A stretch of DNA of 64,000 nucleotides from Otatea glauca (lineage: Eukaryota; Streptophyta; Magnoliopsida; Poales; Poaceae). Where the stretch lies: NCBI GenBank assembly GCA_036346275.1, contig CM070725.1:43958104-44022103 (forward strand), given 5' to 3'. Of the stretch, positions 21,191 through 32,283 are shown piece by piece. The notes under the pieces were generated by a model. That model worked only from the letters and a program-made list of their open reading frames with translations, made no database searches and had not been told where the DNA came from. The translations under genes and the position numbers were made by a program. Each line of letters starts with the position of its first letter. Position 1 is the stretch's first letter.

Positions 21191-22150
21191 CTTAGAAATT
21201 TATGTGGATGGCATACAAGAGCACAAAAGTTCATGTATTGACCTTCTTCTGCAGCCAAGATATATTCCCCAGAATCAATACTATCTTATATGGAACCCAC
21301 GATACAGAAATAAAGGAAAGTTTCTCAAGTTATCTGACTTTCTGGCATATGCATAGGATAAGGATTTATCTGGCGTCATGATTACCATTGAGGTGATGCT
21401 TCAGCTTGAAGTACCCCTTCTCATAATATGATCCCTTAACTTCATACTTTCTATTGCTTGAATTCAAATCCACTATCATGCTCCTGCTTTGGGAAAAAAT
21501 TCACCTGCTAACTGTTTGTTTACTTTACGATATTATGAAGAAAAAAAAACACGAGTAATTAACCTAGTCCGTTATTAGCACTTTTCGGTTTTCTTAATGA
21601 TGTACTTTTTTAAAAAACTTTTGTCATCTCTGATGAAGTCTTTTACTGGTAAATAACCTGTGTGAGAATCATAAACATACCAAATACGCAAGTTTTCAGC
21701 AGATAACACGTAACTTTTTTATTGAATTGTGTCCATTGTTATGCCTGTACTAATCAGTACAGGGCTCTTGGCTCTAGGCTAAAGTAGCTTTGGAAAGGTC
21801 ACGTCTCTCTCTCAAGCCTTGCAATATAGGAGTATAGTGTAGTATATTTTTTCATCTTTCTTGAAGTCGCATATCTTGAACCATTATAAAATATTCCCAG
21901 TCACTGGAGCTTTTTTCATTGATCAATCAACCTTCTGTATTGCAGTATGCTGCATTTATGGCAAAATCATCAGGATTCGACGTTCTTGATTCTGGCTGGT
22001 TATAATAATCAGACTACCAAGGACAAGGAGGTTATGATCCAGTCGACAGATAGCGCAGTTCTTGTCAATTTGAAGCAGCAGAAAACCAAATACAAGCTTG
22101 TTTACACACTCCCATCAAACATTGGGGAGCTGCAGTGTATGGTGTACGCA

Positions 22151-22717
22151 TACCATTGTTCTGTATAGAACTCTCATTTCTTAGCTGAAAAAACCATGTA
22201 TTTCGTATGGTACCCTGGAGCTTGGAATTACCAATGAGACCTGTGAAACAAGTTCACGGCTTCAGGTAGCGGGAAGCTATTTCGGTATTGAATGTTTTTT
22301 TTTGGATGTCGTTTTGACATCTCGAGTTCTTGTCCTCTGCAGCGGTTAATTAACAAATCACTAGTATGTTTCTTCAGTAAAAGCCTGATCTTAGGATGAT
22401 GCCATGCATCTCGGTTCAGGTTTAGGATTTCCATAATTCCACTGTATCAGGTGTAGTCCTATATTTCTGAAAAAAGATGTGTGCAGCACCTAGGCAGATA
22501 AGGGAGATAAAGCCAACAATATAGCCAGGTATTCTTCGACACCATACTTCATCGTATGAGTGAACAATAGGCAGGCCTTATCCACTCCACGTGGAATAGC
22601 TTATTGTTCTTCATATGATCTCGGAAAAAAGAATATTTTTTCATAGATATTAATCTTGAATTGAATATGTGGTCCAAGAAAGCTGAAAGCCCGACGTTGC
22701 CAACCTATAAGATGCAT
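22151..22717. other. Spacer after the GDPDL pseudogene, nothing recognised
   Basis: Homology to the second GDPD-like domain stops near 22150 and no continuation was seen. No bounded repeat was found before the hAT-type element. Confidence 0.35.
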
Positions 22718-24956
22718 CTCATATGCAGTGGCGGATCCAGAATTTTCAGAATGGTTGTTTGGAGTTACAAATATTGTTCAATATAAACCATAAAGGTTCA
22801 CAATAGCAAAAATAAAAAGGATAAATTGTTCTTAGTAGAGACAACGTTTGAAATAATTTAGAGATTTGTGAATTGGGGGTTTCAAATCTACATGCTTACT
22901 CTTCATTTTTGAACGCTTTACATGCTACATTTCAAAAACAATGATTCACCGTTACAAATCAACATAAATGTGGCGACCCGTATAATTAGCCTAGGGTTGC
23001 GACAGTAATACTGACACCTCCCTAGATTAATTACACGAATATCGGCACAGCCACCGGCAAAACATCGGAAAGCTCGATGCTTTATCGGCTACTATGTTGT
23101 GTTCAGAGGGTTGCAGCAGAACAATAATTAGAGACTGAATGAGAATATATTCATTCCAAACCACACAGGGCTATATGTCCATTACATAATAATATTATAG
23201 CGATCCCTGGATACAGTAAAAGATAACACTACTACCTATACATACTAAATACCTCCTAGGAACATAATATGGCCTATAGGATCTCCTAGTTCTCCTGGTA
23301 GTAGTCGGAGTAGTAGCAGCCCTCATATGAATCCTCCTGATAACCCTGGAACTGAGCCTGAGAATAGGCCTCCTCGTCGGCCTCAAACGCGGATCCATCA
23401 GGCTCTCCTTCTAGAAAAGGGGGACATACAAGAGTGAGTACAAAGTACTTAGCAAGCATTATATCACAAGATGCAGAATGAATTTCTCCCTCCAACAGCA
23501 CCATTTCCTTCCCTCCAACTCATCTTTTACAGAAATTAGGTTTTTGGTTTTCTTTAAAAGTTGGCAAATCTTAATTATTGAAATTCAACTACTAGCACCC
23601 GTATATGAGATAGACTTAGCTTCCGTAACCTCCGATCCAAGAGACAGGCTTGAATTCAAGATTTTGACCCTGCGCAGGTTCGTACCACTTTACCCATAAC
23701 GGCCCCAACAGGTGAGGCTCTAGAATATTTATCAATAATCCAATATTAGATCTCCAACCCTGTAGTCGAGGGGAATCCCTATCCCAGGCGATTCACCACT
23801 CGCCATACAGTTGTACTCCGATATCCAACCGGAAAACTCCACCGTGGCTTAAATATATATATATGTATATATATATATCCACACTAACATCTTTCTCATC
23901 TGGGCATTCCGGCATACCCAGACTTTCGCTCTAGTAGTTACTCTTACTCAATGTGGAGATCATAACACTTTCTTAGAACAACCTTTTCTGACAGTGATTC
24001 ATCTCGCTATGATTGGTACTGAAAATACGGCTCATTGCCTGAGTGTAGGTGTTTGACCTTATGTTATAGCTATGTACAGGGTCCACCGGCAGCGGGTATC
24101 ACCACACCCAGGCATTACCACGCCATCTTCCCCTGCACCCTCTACCCACCATATAGCTCTAATATATTATGCACGACTCCATTCGTGGACACCTAAACAC
24201 CACACAAACACTTCCTCCACCACAACCATATCTCATTTAGCATTTACCGAAACCACATAACCCATTCCATTTCAATACTAAGACCACATACCATTTCCTT
24301 TCCATTCACCACATTACCAATCTCATCATTTCCATTTCTGCCATTCATTCACAACAACTCTTCCATCCAATTTCATCTCCACATTTCCATACCAAAATTT
24401 AATTTTCATGCAGTGGTGGTATATGATTAAATATATATATAATCATTAAAAAGCATTTCACAAAGATGCTCAAGGAAATCTTGCCTCGTATAATATTTGA
24501 CGGATCGACCTCGCTCGAAGGTGGGTTCTGGTTGGCGGGACGATTCAGGTCGAACCCTGAAAACAGAACATATACACTAAGGCCATTTCACTTGGATTAT
24601 TTTATATTGGCGTCCAACCGATTTTTAATCTGCCGTTTAGATTTTATAATGGCGCCGATTAAATAACTACACATTGACGATTTTTAAGCGATCCACGAGT
24701 CGATCACAGAAATCGACGCTGTACGCAACACGACTTATTTTTCTACCTCTCCTACTTTTTCTCTTTTCTTTTCTCTTCTTTCCTTTTTCCCTTCTTCTCT
24801 TCTCTTCTTTCTTTCTTTCTTTCTTTCTTTCTTTTTCTTCGGTCCTGGTCGAGAGCCTCTCGGCCCTACGCCTTGCTCTCCCTCCTTCTTTCTCTGGACC
24901 GAGAGCTACTCCCCTGCGCCTCCTTGTCGGGACCGGATTTCCGAATCCGAACCCTC

Positions 24957-27900
24957 TGTGTATAACCTGTGCTAGTCCAGGAAAAACTAGCACACACAGT
25001 GGAAACAGTGATGACAACACATCCATATCACGAAGCACATAATACTAATTAAGCAAAAGAGTATTAGCCTTATGGCCAATTATTACAAATAAGCAGCATC
25101 ATAGCTTGAGTTCAATAAGAAACAGCGAAAATGAAATAACAAAAGCAAAGTAAGCCCATCCATTTGCCCAACAGGCAATCGACTGGGGTTCGCGTCCTAG
25201 CATTCCGAATCGCCTTCGTCGTAACACAAGCGTAGAAATCGTAGTCACCTTCAGCTTCTGCGAACTCTTCTGTGGAAGGTTGGGGATGTTGCAAGGGTGA
25301 GCACAAAATGTACTCCGCAAGTCTTGGAAACATAATGCATGATAACTATATGCAAGGCTAAACAATTGAATGCATAATATGACACTTTTAGCATAAAGCA
25401 AAGTTTAACTGTAAATACCAATAGTAATTTCATAAAACATCATTTGATCAAAAGGTAATAGCATAGTAATTGAATTTGACATGATAAATAAAGCAGGTTC
25501 CATCTACCTGACTGGCTCCATCTGCCAAACCATAACCCGAGAGTTCCATCTGCTCACGGATTCCCAAACCAACATTTTCCTTTAAAACAAAACCATAAAA
25601 TCTACAATGTGCAAGCGTACCTCTCCTGCCCTTGACCGTGGGCACGGCTACTTAAGTAGTTTTAACTCTGCAGAGTGTGTACACTTTACCCACAAGACAT
25701 GATCGACTCTTGTTGCCATGCAATTAACACACTTCCTTTGGTGTGTCGGCAGAGAGATCATGACAGGGCCTTTACAATGTATAACCCCACTATTAACATT
25801 GCCCGCTAAGGTTTCACCGCTGTTAGGGTTCTAGCTGCCCAGTACAGAAGCCCCCTCTTGCGCCTGCCAACATCTGGCACTCACCAACTGGCGAAGCTAA
25901 TAATGGGACGCACAAATTATTTAGCCAGGTCGTACCCATATAGACTTGTGTTTGTACGGTAGTGCTTGGTCCATGGTAACACACGCTTCGGTCCTTAATT
26001 GACTAGGGCGAAACATTCACATACCAAGGTCTCGTGCTTTCTGCACCCGCCAAACATCCATCCGCCCCGGTCTAAACCATTTCCACTTTATTTTACTTAC
26101 ATCATAGCAACAACACCAATTGCCGCGATTTCACAAATAAGTTTAAACAACATTTGAAATGATTCCCATAATGGCACAATATCGAAACGCTTAAGCTGGA
26201 CTAAGCAATTCTACCGTTCCATGCTAATCTACTGGATATCACCAAATAAAATAGCTAGTATATATCATCTAGGGTGTCAAAGGTTCGACATGATCAATAC
26301 CAATGAGGGTATAACAAACTAGAATTTAACTAAACCTTAAGACTACATTAAAAGTTCTTTGCATAAAAGTAAGTATGCATAATTTAAAAACAACATAACA
26401 TTTTCATAAAATTTGGGATCAACATGTTCAAGGAAGACTTGCCTTCGCTGCCCCTTGCTGGTTCTACCTCTGATTGTTGATTCGACTGATCTTCGATTGC
26501 GTCGTCTACACGCGAAACGAGAGCAAATAAATAAAAGAAATTCAAATAAAATTCAAAAATTGAAAAGAATGGTACTGGAAGATAGATCTTGAATTTAGAA
26601 ATTTGAATCACTGGAATCGGAGCTCGAACGGAGGAGAACAAGCTCCTGGAAGATTCCGAGATCAGAAAATCAGAAAAATCAGAGAGACTGACACGTGGCA
26701 ACACGTGATTGGCTGGAATTTTTGGATTTTCTAAAAAAGAAGAAAAGAAATGCCGACTGACACGTGGACCCACATGTCAACGCCTGGGTTTACGGTGGAC
26801 TGCGTCCACCGAGGGGATCAAGGACGACGCGGCGGACTTGCTCAGGTGGCGTGCCACGCGTCAATGACGTGGCTTCCACGCGGGGCTAGGGCACACGTGG
26901 CAGGGCACGTTGGCGGGTGACGCGGCGCGGCATGGGGAACGAGGTGGCGCTGATCGGGCGGGATGCGGAGCGACACGGCACCGAGGTGGCGGCCACGCGG
27001 CGCGCATCCAACGGCCGAGGCGGTCGGACGGCGGGAGAAGCGCGGCGGGAGACGGCGACGTGGCCAGATCCGAGGCGCTGGTGGCGATCGGACGGCCACA
27101 GCTCCACGGCGAGGGCGATGGCAGCGGCGCTGGTGCGGGCAACGCCGGAGGAGGAGAAGACGCAGCGGTCGAGGGAGAAAAACGCGACGAGGCGGCGCCA
27201 GATTGGGGGCAAAAGAGAGAGGGCGGCGCGGGGAACTCGACGAGACCAAACCCAACGGGGGAGACTCACCGGCGGGGAAGAAAACGGCGGAGACGACCTC
27301 GGGACGACGGAGAATAGCGGCGGCTAGGGTTTGGATTTTGGCGGCGCACGGGCGACGAAACTCGGGAAAAGAGAGGAGCGGGCGCGTCGCTTTAAATAGG
27401 CGCGGACGCTGAAGGAGTCCGGCGCGGATACGGTGGCAACAGCCCGGAAAAGGCAGCGGCGGTTGCGAGCGAAACCGGCGGCAAGAGTCCGACTAGGGGA
27501 CGACGGGTTGGTCGCTGATAGGTGGGGCCAGGTCACGGGCGTGCAGCATGAGGTAAGCCGAAGTGAGCTGGGCTAAGATCTGGCCGGGGCGGCGCAGCGG
27601 CGAGCCGAGCGACGCAGGCCGAGGAGAAATAGAAGCAGGCTGGCGGGATTCGGCCCAGGAGGATTTTCGAAATAAAAACATTTTATGAATTAATAATTTT
27701 CCAGAAATCCAATTAAAAGCAAATAAATTCGAATAAATATCAAATAAATTCAGAAAAATCTTCAAAAATACAGAAAAATTCCTTGAGGCATAATGAACCC
27801 AACTAAAACTGAAAATCTTTTGTTTGATGAATAGATTAGCCAAATTAAATCCTTTTCTAAATAGAAAATTCATATTAAGCTAAAATTAATTCAAGAAAAA

Positions 27901-27958
27901 TGCAAATGGTTCATTTTCAAATTTAAACATTCTAAAACTCTAATTTTGGAATGTTACA
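24957..27958 (-). repeat. Inner solo-LTR-like block, about 3.0 kb, nested
   Basis: Read on the minus strand it starts TGTAACATTCC and ends near GGTTATACACA. A TATTTAAA box at 27391-27398 (minus) is followed by a GC-rich leader (26820-27380), as in an LTR promoter. The order of landmarks mirrors the outer block: an acidic short frame (minus 25333-25112, with EEFAEAEGDYDFYA), a shared gtgagYacaaa.tact motif, and a cttgcct phrase near 24480 (outer) and 26440 (inner). The target duplication is not clear, so the ends are approximate. Many overlapping frames in the GC-rich leader are compositional. Confidence 0.5.
27391..27398 (-). promoter_or_regulatory. Minus-strand TATA box of the inner LTR block
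   Basis: The minus strand reads cgcctatttaaagcgacg. It lies about 560 bp from the minus-strand start of the block. Confidence 0.45.
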
Positions 27959-29190
27959 CTCCTCCTCCTGCTTTCCGCCCATGGCGCCGCCTCTGCGCTG
28001 ACGCTTGCGGCTTATTCGCTGCTCGGCCAATGGGCGGGCTTGGCTCTTGGCTCTTCCTGCACCTCTCTCTTCCCCCTCACTCGCCTCGGCCGGTCGGCTT
28101 GCTACGCCTCTGCGCTGGCCGAAGCCATGGCGCACGGCCCTACCCGACCGCCTCCTCTGGCCGGCTCCATCCCCTGCGGCCGAGCCTCCTGCTCGCCTCC
28201 CTCCTCTCGGCTGCGCATGGCTCTACCGAGATATGCTAGGGTTTTCGCCCACATTTCATTTTCTTGATGATTTTGCTTGGCTTGCTTGCTGAGTTTTCTT
28301 TAGAAGGGGGGGTTCTAGGATGATGGCTGGAAGGCTTGAACTAATCTATGAAAGAAGAACGGCTACTACACTTATTGGTTGCCCCAACCTACTAAGAACC
28401 CCGGGGATGACCCGATCTAGTCACTGCACTACCCCACTGCCTAGCTAAACCCTTGATCTACCCTCTGCATATACAAACCCGCATTGTAGCTACTCTAGTA
28501 CTACTGGTATATGCACCTGGGTTTGGTCGGTTGGAGTTGAAGCTAGCTGGGGATGAAGTTGAGGAAGCAAGGAAGAAGAGGTGCTGCCTTCTGGCTTCGG
28601 GTGACCTCCTTCTTCTCTTCTGGATGGTCCACCTCCTCTTCTGGGTTGCTTTCTCCTTCCCTTTTGGATGCTTGGTGCCTCCTCTGGATGCTGCTGCCCC
28701 CTCTTGCTTAGGCTTGGCACTGATACTTGCTGGTGTTCTTGGTGGAAATGGGGAAGCACTGGCTATGCTTAGGCTTGAAGCTTGCTGCTCTTGGCTGTGC
28801 TGCTTGGTTTGTGTGGAAATGGGGGACAGCCGAAGGCAAGCTGGCTTTATTGAATTGGGAAAATGTCACATGACCCTTTTGCCCTTGGGCTTTCACTGTT
28901 GGCTATTGGTCTAAAGGGTATTACGGTCATAACTCGCTCATTTTGCTAACGGTACCTGCATACCGTACCATGTAAGTTCTAAAGCGTCGAATGATGAATC
29001 CCGAAACTAGCGAGAGGTACCTATTTGGGTCCCGGACAGGTCAGGTGCCTCGATGAGTGGCACATTCACTGCGGGACTGACGGCACTCTCTAATCCTTAC
29101 ATTTTATTTATCTTTGCCTAATCACTTTTATTGCTTTAATTAATTATTTAATTAAACTGATAACCCCCCGGTTATCACAATAACGCTGAT

Positions 29191-29477
29191 AGATTTGTGA
29201 ATTGAGGATTTGATATTTGGGAATCAAGAATGAAATTCACCTGTGTGGTTGACGATGCCAAATGCTCAGCTGATGCTTGTTGTTTTAGCACCGCTTCATG
29301 CCTTGCCGAATGCGTCGCCCGAACCCACTGGTCAGATTTTTGAATTGAGGATTTTAGATTTGAGAATCAAGAATGAAATTCACCTGTGTGATTGACGATG
29401 TCAAATGCTCAGCTGATGCATGTTGTTTTAGCACCGCTTCCTACACTGTCGAATGTCGTCGACCTGACCCACTGGTC
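29191..29477. repeat. 143-bp tandem duplication
   Basis: Unit 29191-29333 (agatttgtgaattgagg ... cccactggtc) is repeated at 29334-29477 with few differences. Both include gaatcaagaatgaaattcac and tgttttagcaccgcttc. It lies in the right part of the hAT-type element. Confidence 0.8.
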
Positions 29478-30146
29478 GCTGCCGCCAACGTCACACCTTC
29501 CATCCCTGGCTGGATGCTCGCCATAGCCAAAGGGCTACCCTGCAACACGTCGCGCATTGCTCCCTGCCCCGCCAGACACTGCCACCTTGAACTGCCGGTC
29601 GTCGCTAGTGTCGCACCCTCCATTCTCGAGTCGGTGCTCGCCGTGGCCACAAGGGCCAGGGCTACCTTGCCGCATGCCGCTCCCTACGCTATCGCCTACC
29701 CTATCGCCTTCGCCCATTAGCCAGCGCCAGTGGCTGCTTAGCGCTTGTCCACTGCCCAGCTTCCTGCCAACTTGTGCTTGCCATGTGGCCCCCCATCCGT
29801 CGTTGCTAGGCTGTTGCCTACTGACTCCACCACCACCACAGAGAGAGTGAGAGGGGTCAAACAGAGAGCAAGAACGTGGGGCATGCAGAATGGAGAGGAA
29901 GTTGGGTGTTGGTCTTGAGTAATGAAGGAAGAACGGGCCTCGGGCGATGGGTCGCGCAAGGAAGATTGGAAGAGGGAGTAGGTGGGACAGGCAAAAATGG
30001 ACTTTGAGATTGAAATACATATTTTTGAGCCCACTAACTAATATATATACACCTAATATACCTACTATATACTAGTTTTTACCAAAAAATTTATGTGTAT
30101 ATTTGTACACCCATGTCCCTGATCTAGATCCGCCCCTGCTCACATG

Positions 30147-31156
30147 TTGGTAGTGATAAGTACACTCAACTATTAGTACTTTGCTTATAAAGAGCTGTCC
30201 ATCTCATAAGGTGCAAATGATAGACATTCCAAATTTTGACATCTGGAGATTGCAGTCGTCAACCATTACAAATATCGCAATTTGCAGAAGTTGCAAAACA
30301 ATTGAAATCATTGTGGTACATGGTTGGTGTAACTTGTGCACTGTTTGATTAAAAACTCAGTTGTTTTTTTGGAGAAAGATTGAAAACTTAATTGTTAGGA
30401 TCAACAAAACCTGCATATCTGCACTCGTGGTTCAAAATCCAGTTAGATGAAGCGATTAACAGTTTTGTGACACCCGGCAGAGAAATATATAATTCTCTGA
30501 AGTCCTGTCAATCTTCAGTTCTCTGAAGTACAAAGCTGTTCTCAGATAACCTGTGATCCTATCTCATTATATTATACAGGTACACATTCCAGCGGAGTAT
30601 TTGACTTGCATAACGTGAGTTAACATGACATGCAGAGAGTTTCCACTCAAACAACAACTCTCTAGAGCCATTCGCCGAAAAAAAACTACTCTCTAGAACC
30701 TAGATAATTGTGTTTTGACAAAGAGACTGCTTGCACTCTATCCTGAGATGGACTTAACAATATTATGATGTAATATGTATCTAGAGTTCGAGAAATGCAC
30801 CCATGTAAGTCTGAACTATAGAAAAATAGCAAAAAAAAACTCAATAGACCTCAACAGATGAATGAAAATTTAACATGCTTACTTCTGGAGAAACCACAGG
30901 GAGAACAAGTAATTCAACATGTAACTTGCCAGACTATCCTACTAGAACAAATTATGTGTAACTTGTTAGCTTATCCTATCCCAAAACATCATATCACATG
31001 AGGGTCGATGAATTTCTGAAGCAAAATGTTAGCTGAAGTAAGCTATCAATCAACCTTCTGATAAATTAGTACACTATATGGACTGCTATACATATACATC
31101 CAGGTTAAGTACTACTGTGAAGACAGTGAGTTCCTTATTCTTGGAGCAAGGCTCAC
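30147..31156. other. Intergenic, nothing recognised
   Basis: AT-rich sequence without a coding signature or bounded repeat was seen between the hAT-type element and the next MITE. Confidence 0.35.
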
Positions 31157-31463
31157 AATGAGGATTAACAATATCACGATTATCGACTCGAATATCGTGA
31201 TAATTGACCGTATCGAGCCAACTCGACATTTGAAATTGGTCGATAAATCGGTCTAATTCAAAAAAAAAATTAGTAAAATTTATGCTTCGTAAACCGGTAG
31301 AAAATCGGTGAAAATCGACGAAAACCGCTCAAAAAATTGGCCGTCAAAAGAGTTCAATTATCGGTGAAAATCATTTTTTTTCTTCAAAAAAATTGATTTC
31401 GATCGACGAAAAATCGGTACCAACCAGAAGCGATTTTCAAAGTCAAATCGATAATGTAAACCT
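31157..31463. mobile_element. hAT-like MITE with ATCGG/CCGAT words
   Basis: Left end aggattaacaatatcacga and right end tcgataatgtaaacctg are loose inverted repeats. The interior has repeated aaaatcggt and gaaaaccgctc words, as in the elements at 45705-46022 and 61430-61832. The target duplication is unclear. Confidence 0.45.
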
Positions 31464-32070
31464 GCTCACAACTATCTGTGCTCCATCTCAATCCAATTGC
31501 ACAAAATGGAAACTCTGAATTCTGAAGAGTGACTCGATCCCCTTAATCAGAATCTGATCACTCCTCAATCCTTACATTTGGTTGTCATATACTCATATGC
31601 AAAGATCAAGCTTGCTCATCACATCTGTGTCATAAAAGCCCTAAATACACCTCAAAGGAGCCGTACGAATCCCACTTTCTCTGTACGTCCACCGTGCAAG
31701 CAAACGGAAATTCTTTCCCCTTTCTTTGCCAAGCGAGGAAATGAAAATTCTATGCAATTTCTTCCAAGTAAAATACACTATGCAGCAGTAAAAATGACAC
31801 TTACCTACGGCTACGAGGCCAGCTGCACTGTGCTTCGGGTGAATGGATAATCACGGCGGCGGCTACGTCGGCATCGACGGCAGGCCGGCACGGTGACCCA
31901 ACTCGCACATTGGCAAACTACTCCACGCCGCAACTGCTCCTGCGGAGCTGGTTGTTCATGGTGGCTTGCGGTTGCTGCGCCACCTCCATCGGCAAGCAGC
32001 CGCCGGCAGACCAACACCGAGGTGGCGATGTGCGATTCCGGCGGTCGGTGACGTTGTTTGCCTCCGCGAG

Positions 32071-32079
32071 ATAAAAAGG
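32071..32079 (+). promoter_or_regulatory. Possible TATA element of the xylosyltransferase gene
   Basis: ataaaaagg lies about 210 bp upstream of the chosen ATG in a GC-rich context. The position would suit a leader of some 180 bp. Weak evidence. Confidence 0.3.
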
Positions 32080-32283
32080 AAGGCGAGAAGCAAGAGAAAA
32101 GTAAAAAGTGTCACCGCATCGCGGCCGTCAAATCGACACCAAACCCCAGCAACCGTCCGATCCAACCCCCCAGGCGTACCCGTTTGCACTTTCCGCTTTC
32201 CCCATCGCGACCTCGGATCTAGGCATCCCCGACGACGACCACCACCACTCTCCGGCTGTCGCCGCACCCGCCGCCTGCCGGAG

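Larger units (their letters stand above)
14257..22150 (+). pseudogene. GDPD-like (SHV3/GDPDL family) gene, broken
   Basis: Exon 1 (14257-14406) gives a signal-peptide-like start (VIVLPCCLLLLAASAAAQG) with a GT donor at 14407. Later exons follow the GDPDL order: 19079-19374 (IAKDGFSGVFPDSSQNAF, then WCDVQLTKDGVGICF), 19812-19927 (FDFAYFPILSVTNITSL...SLWLNIE), 20031-20579 (NYILSIQKRVAVKYISSPEL... through ISDSGFSVDGV), 21255-21393 (NKGKFLKLSDFLAYA) and 21946-22150 (VMIQSTDSAVLVNLKQQKTK). Intact members are GPI-anchored cell-wall proteins with two GDPD-like domains. Breaks: TGA near 19308, an insertion near 19335, TGA near 19825, a 47-bp tandem duplication, TAG near 21358, a shift near 21998, and loss of everything after the start of domain 2. 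Introns hold a hAT element, a solo LTR and three MITEs. Splice sites are mostly still recognisable. Confidence 0.75.
22969..29179 (-). repeat. Outer solo-LTR-like block, about 3.2 kb without its own insertion
   Basis: Starts TGTGGCGACCCG and ends CCGGTTATCACA: TG/CA termini with similar inverted ends. Flanks ataaa and ataac agree at 4 of 5. A second block of the same design sits inside it. No gag, pol, primer site or polypurine tract was found, so it is best read as a solo LTR of a gypsy element with very long LTRs (Tekay/Del-like is a guess). On the minus strand a short acidic/tyrosine-rich frame at 23286-23504 contains EADEEAYSQAQFQGY. Confidence 0.5.
22726..30138. mobile_element. hAT-type element filled by nested LTR insertions
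   Basis: Left end cagtggcggatccaga and right end tctagatccgcccctg are inverted repeats of about 16 bp. Flanking octamers ctcatatg (22718-22725) and ctcacatg (30139-30146) agree at 7 of 8. After subtracting the nested block 22969-29179 about 1.2 kb of the element remains, with no transposase seen. Its right part has a 143-bp duplication and a GC-rich tract (29440-29850) whose reading frames show no domain. Confidence 0.65.

Noticed and set aside
26842..27536. Long overlapping arginine/proline-rich frames in all six frames
   Set aside because: GC-rich leader of a long LTR block on the minus strand; no frame stands out and no domain is seen.
31966..32283. N-terminal extension of the xylosyltransferase frame by 106 residues
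   Set aside because: The extension lacks family features and would put the signal anchor far from the N-terminus; the ATG at 32284 fits a type II Golgi enzyme.
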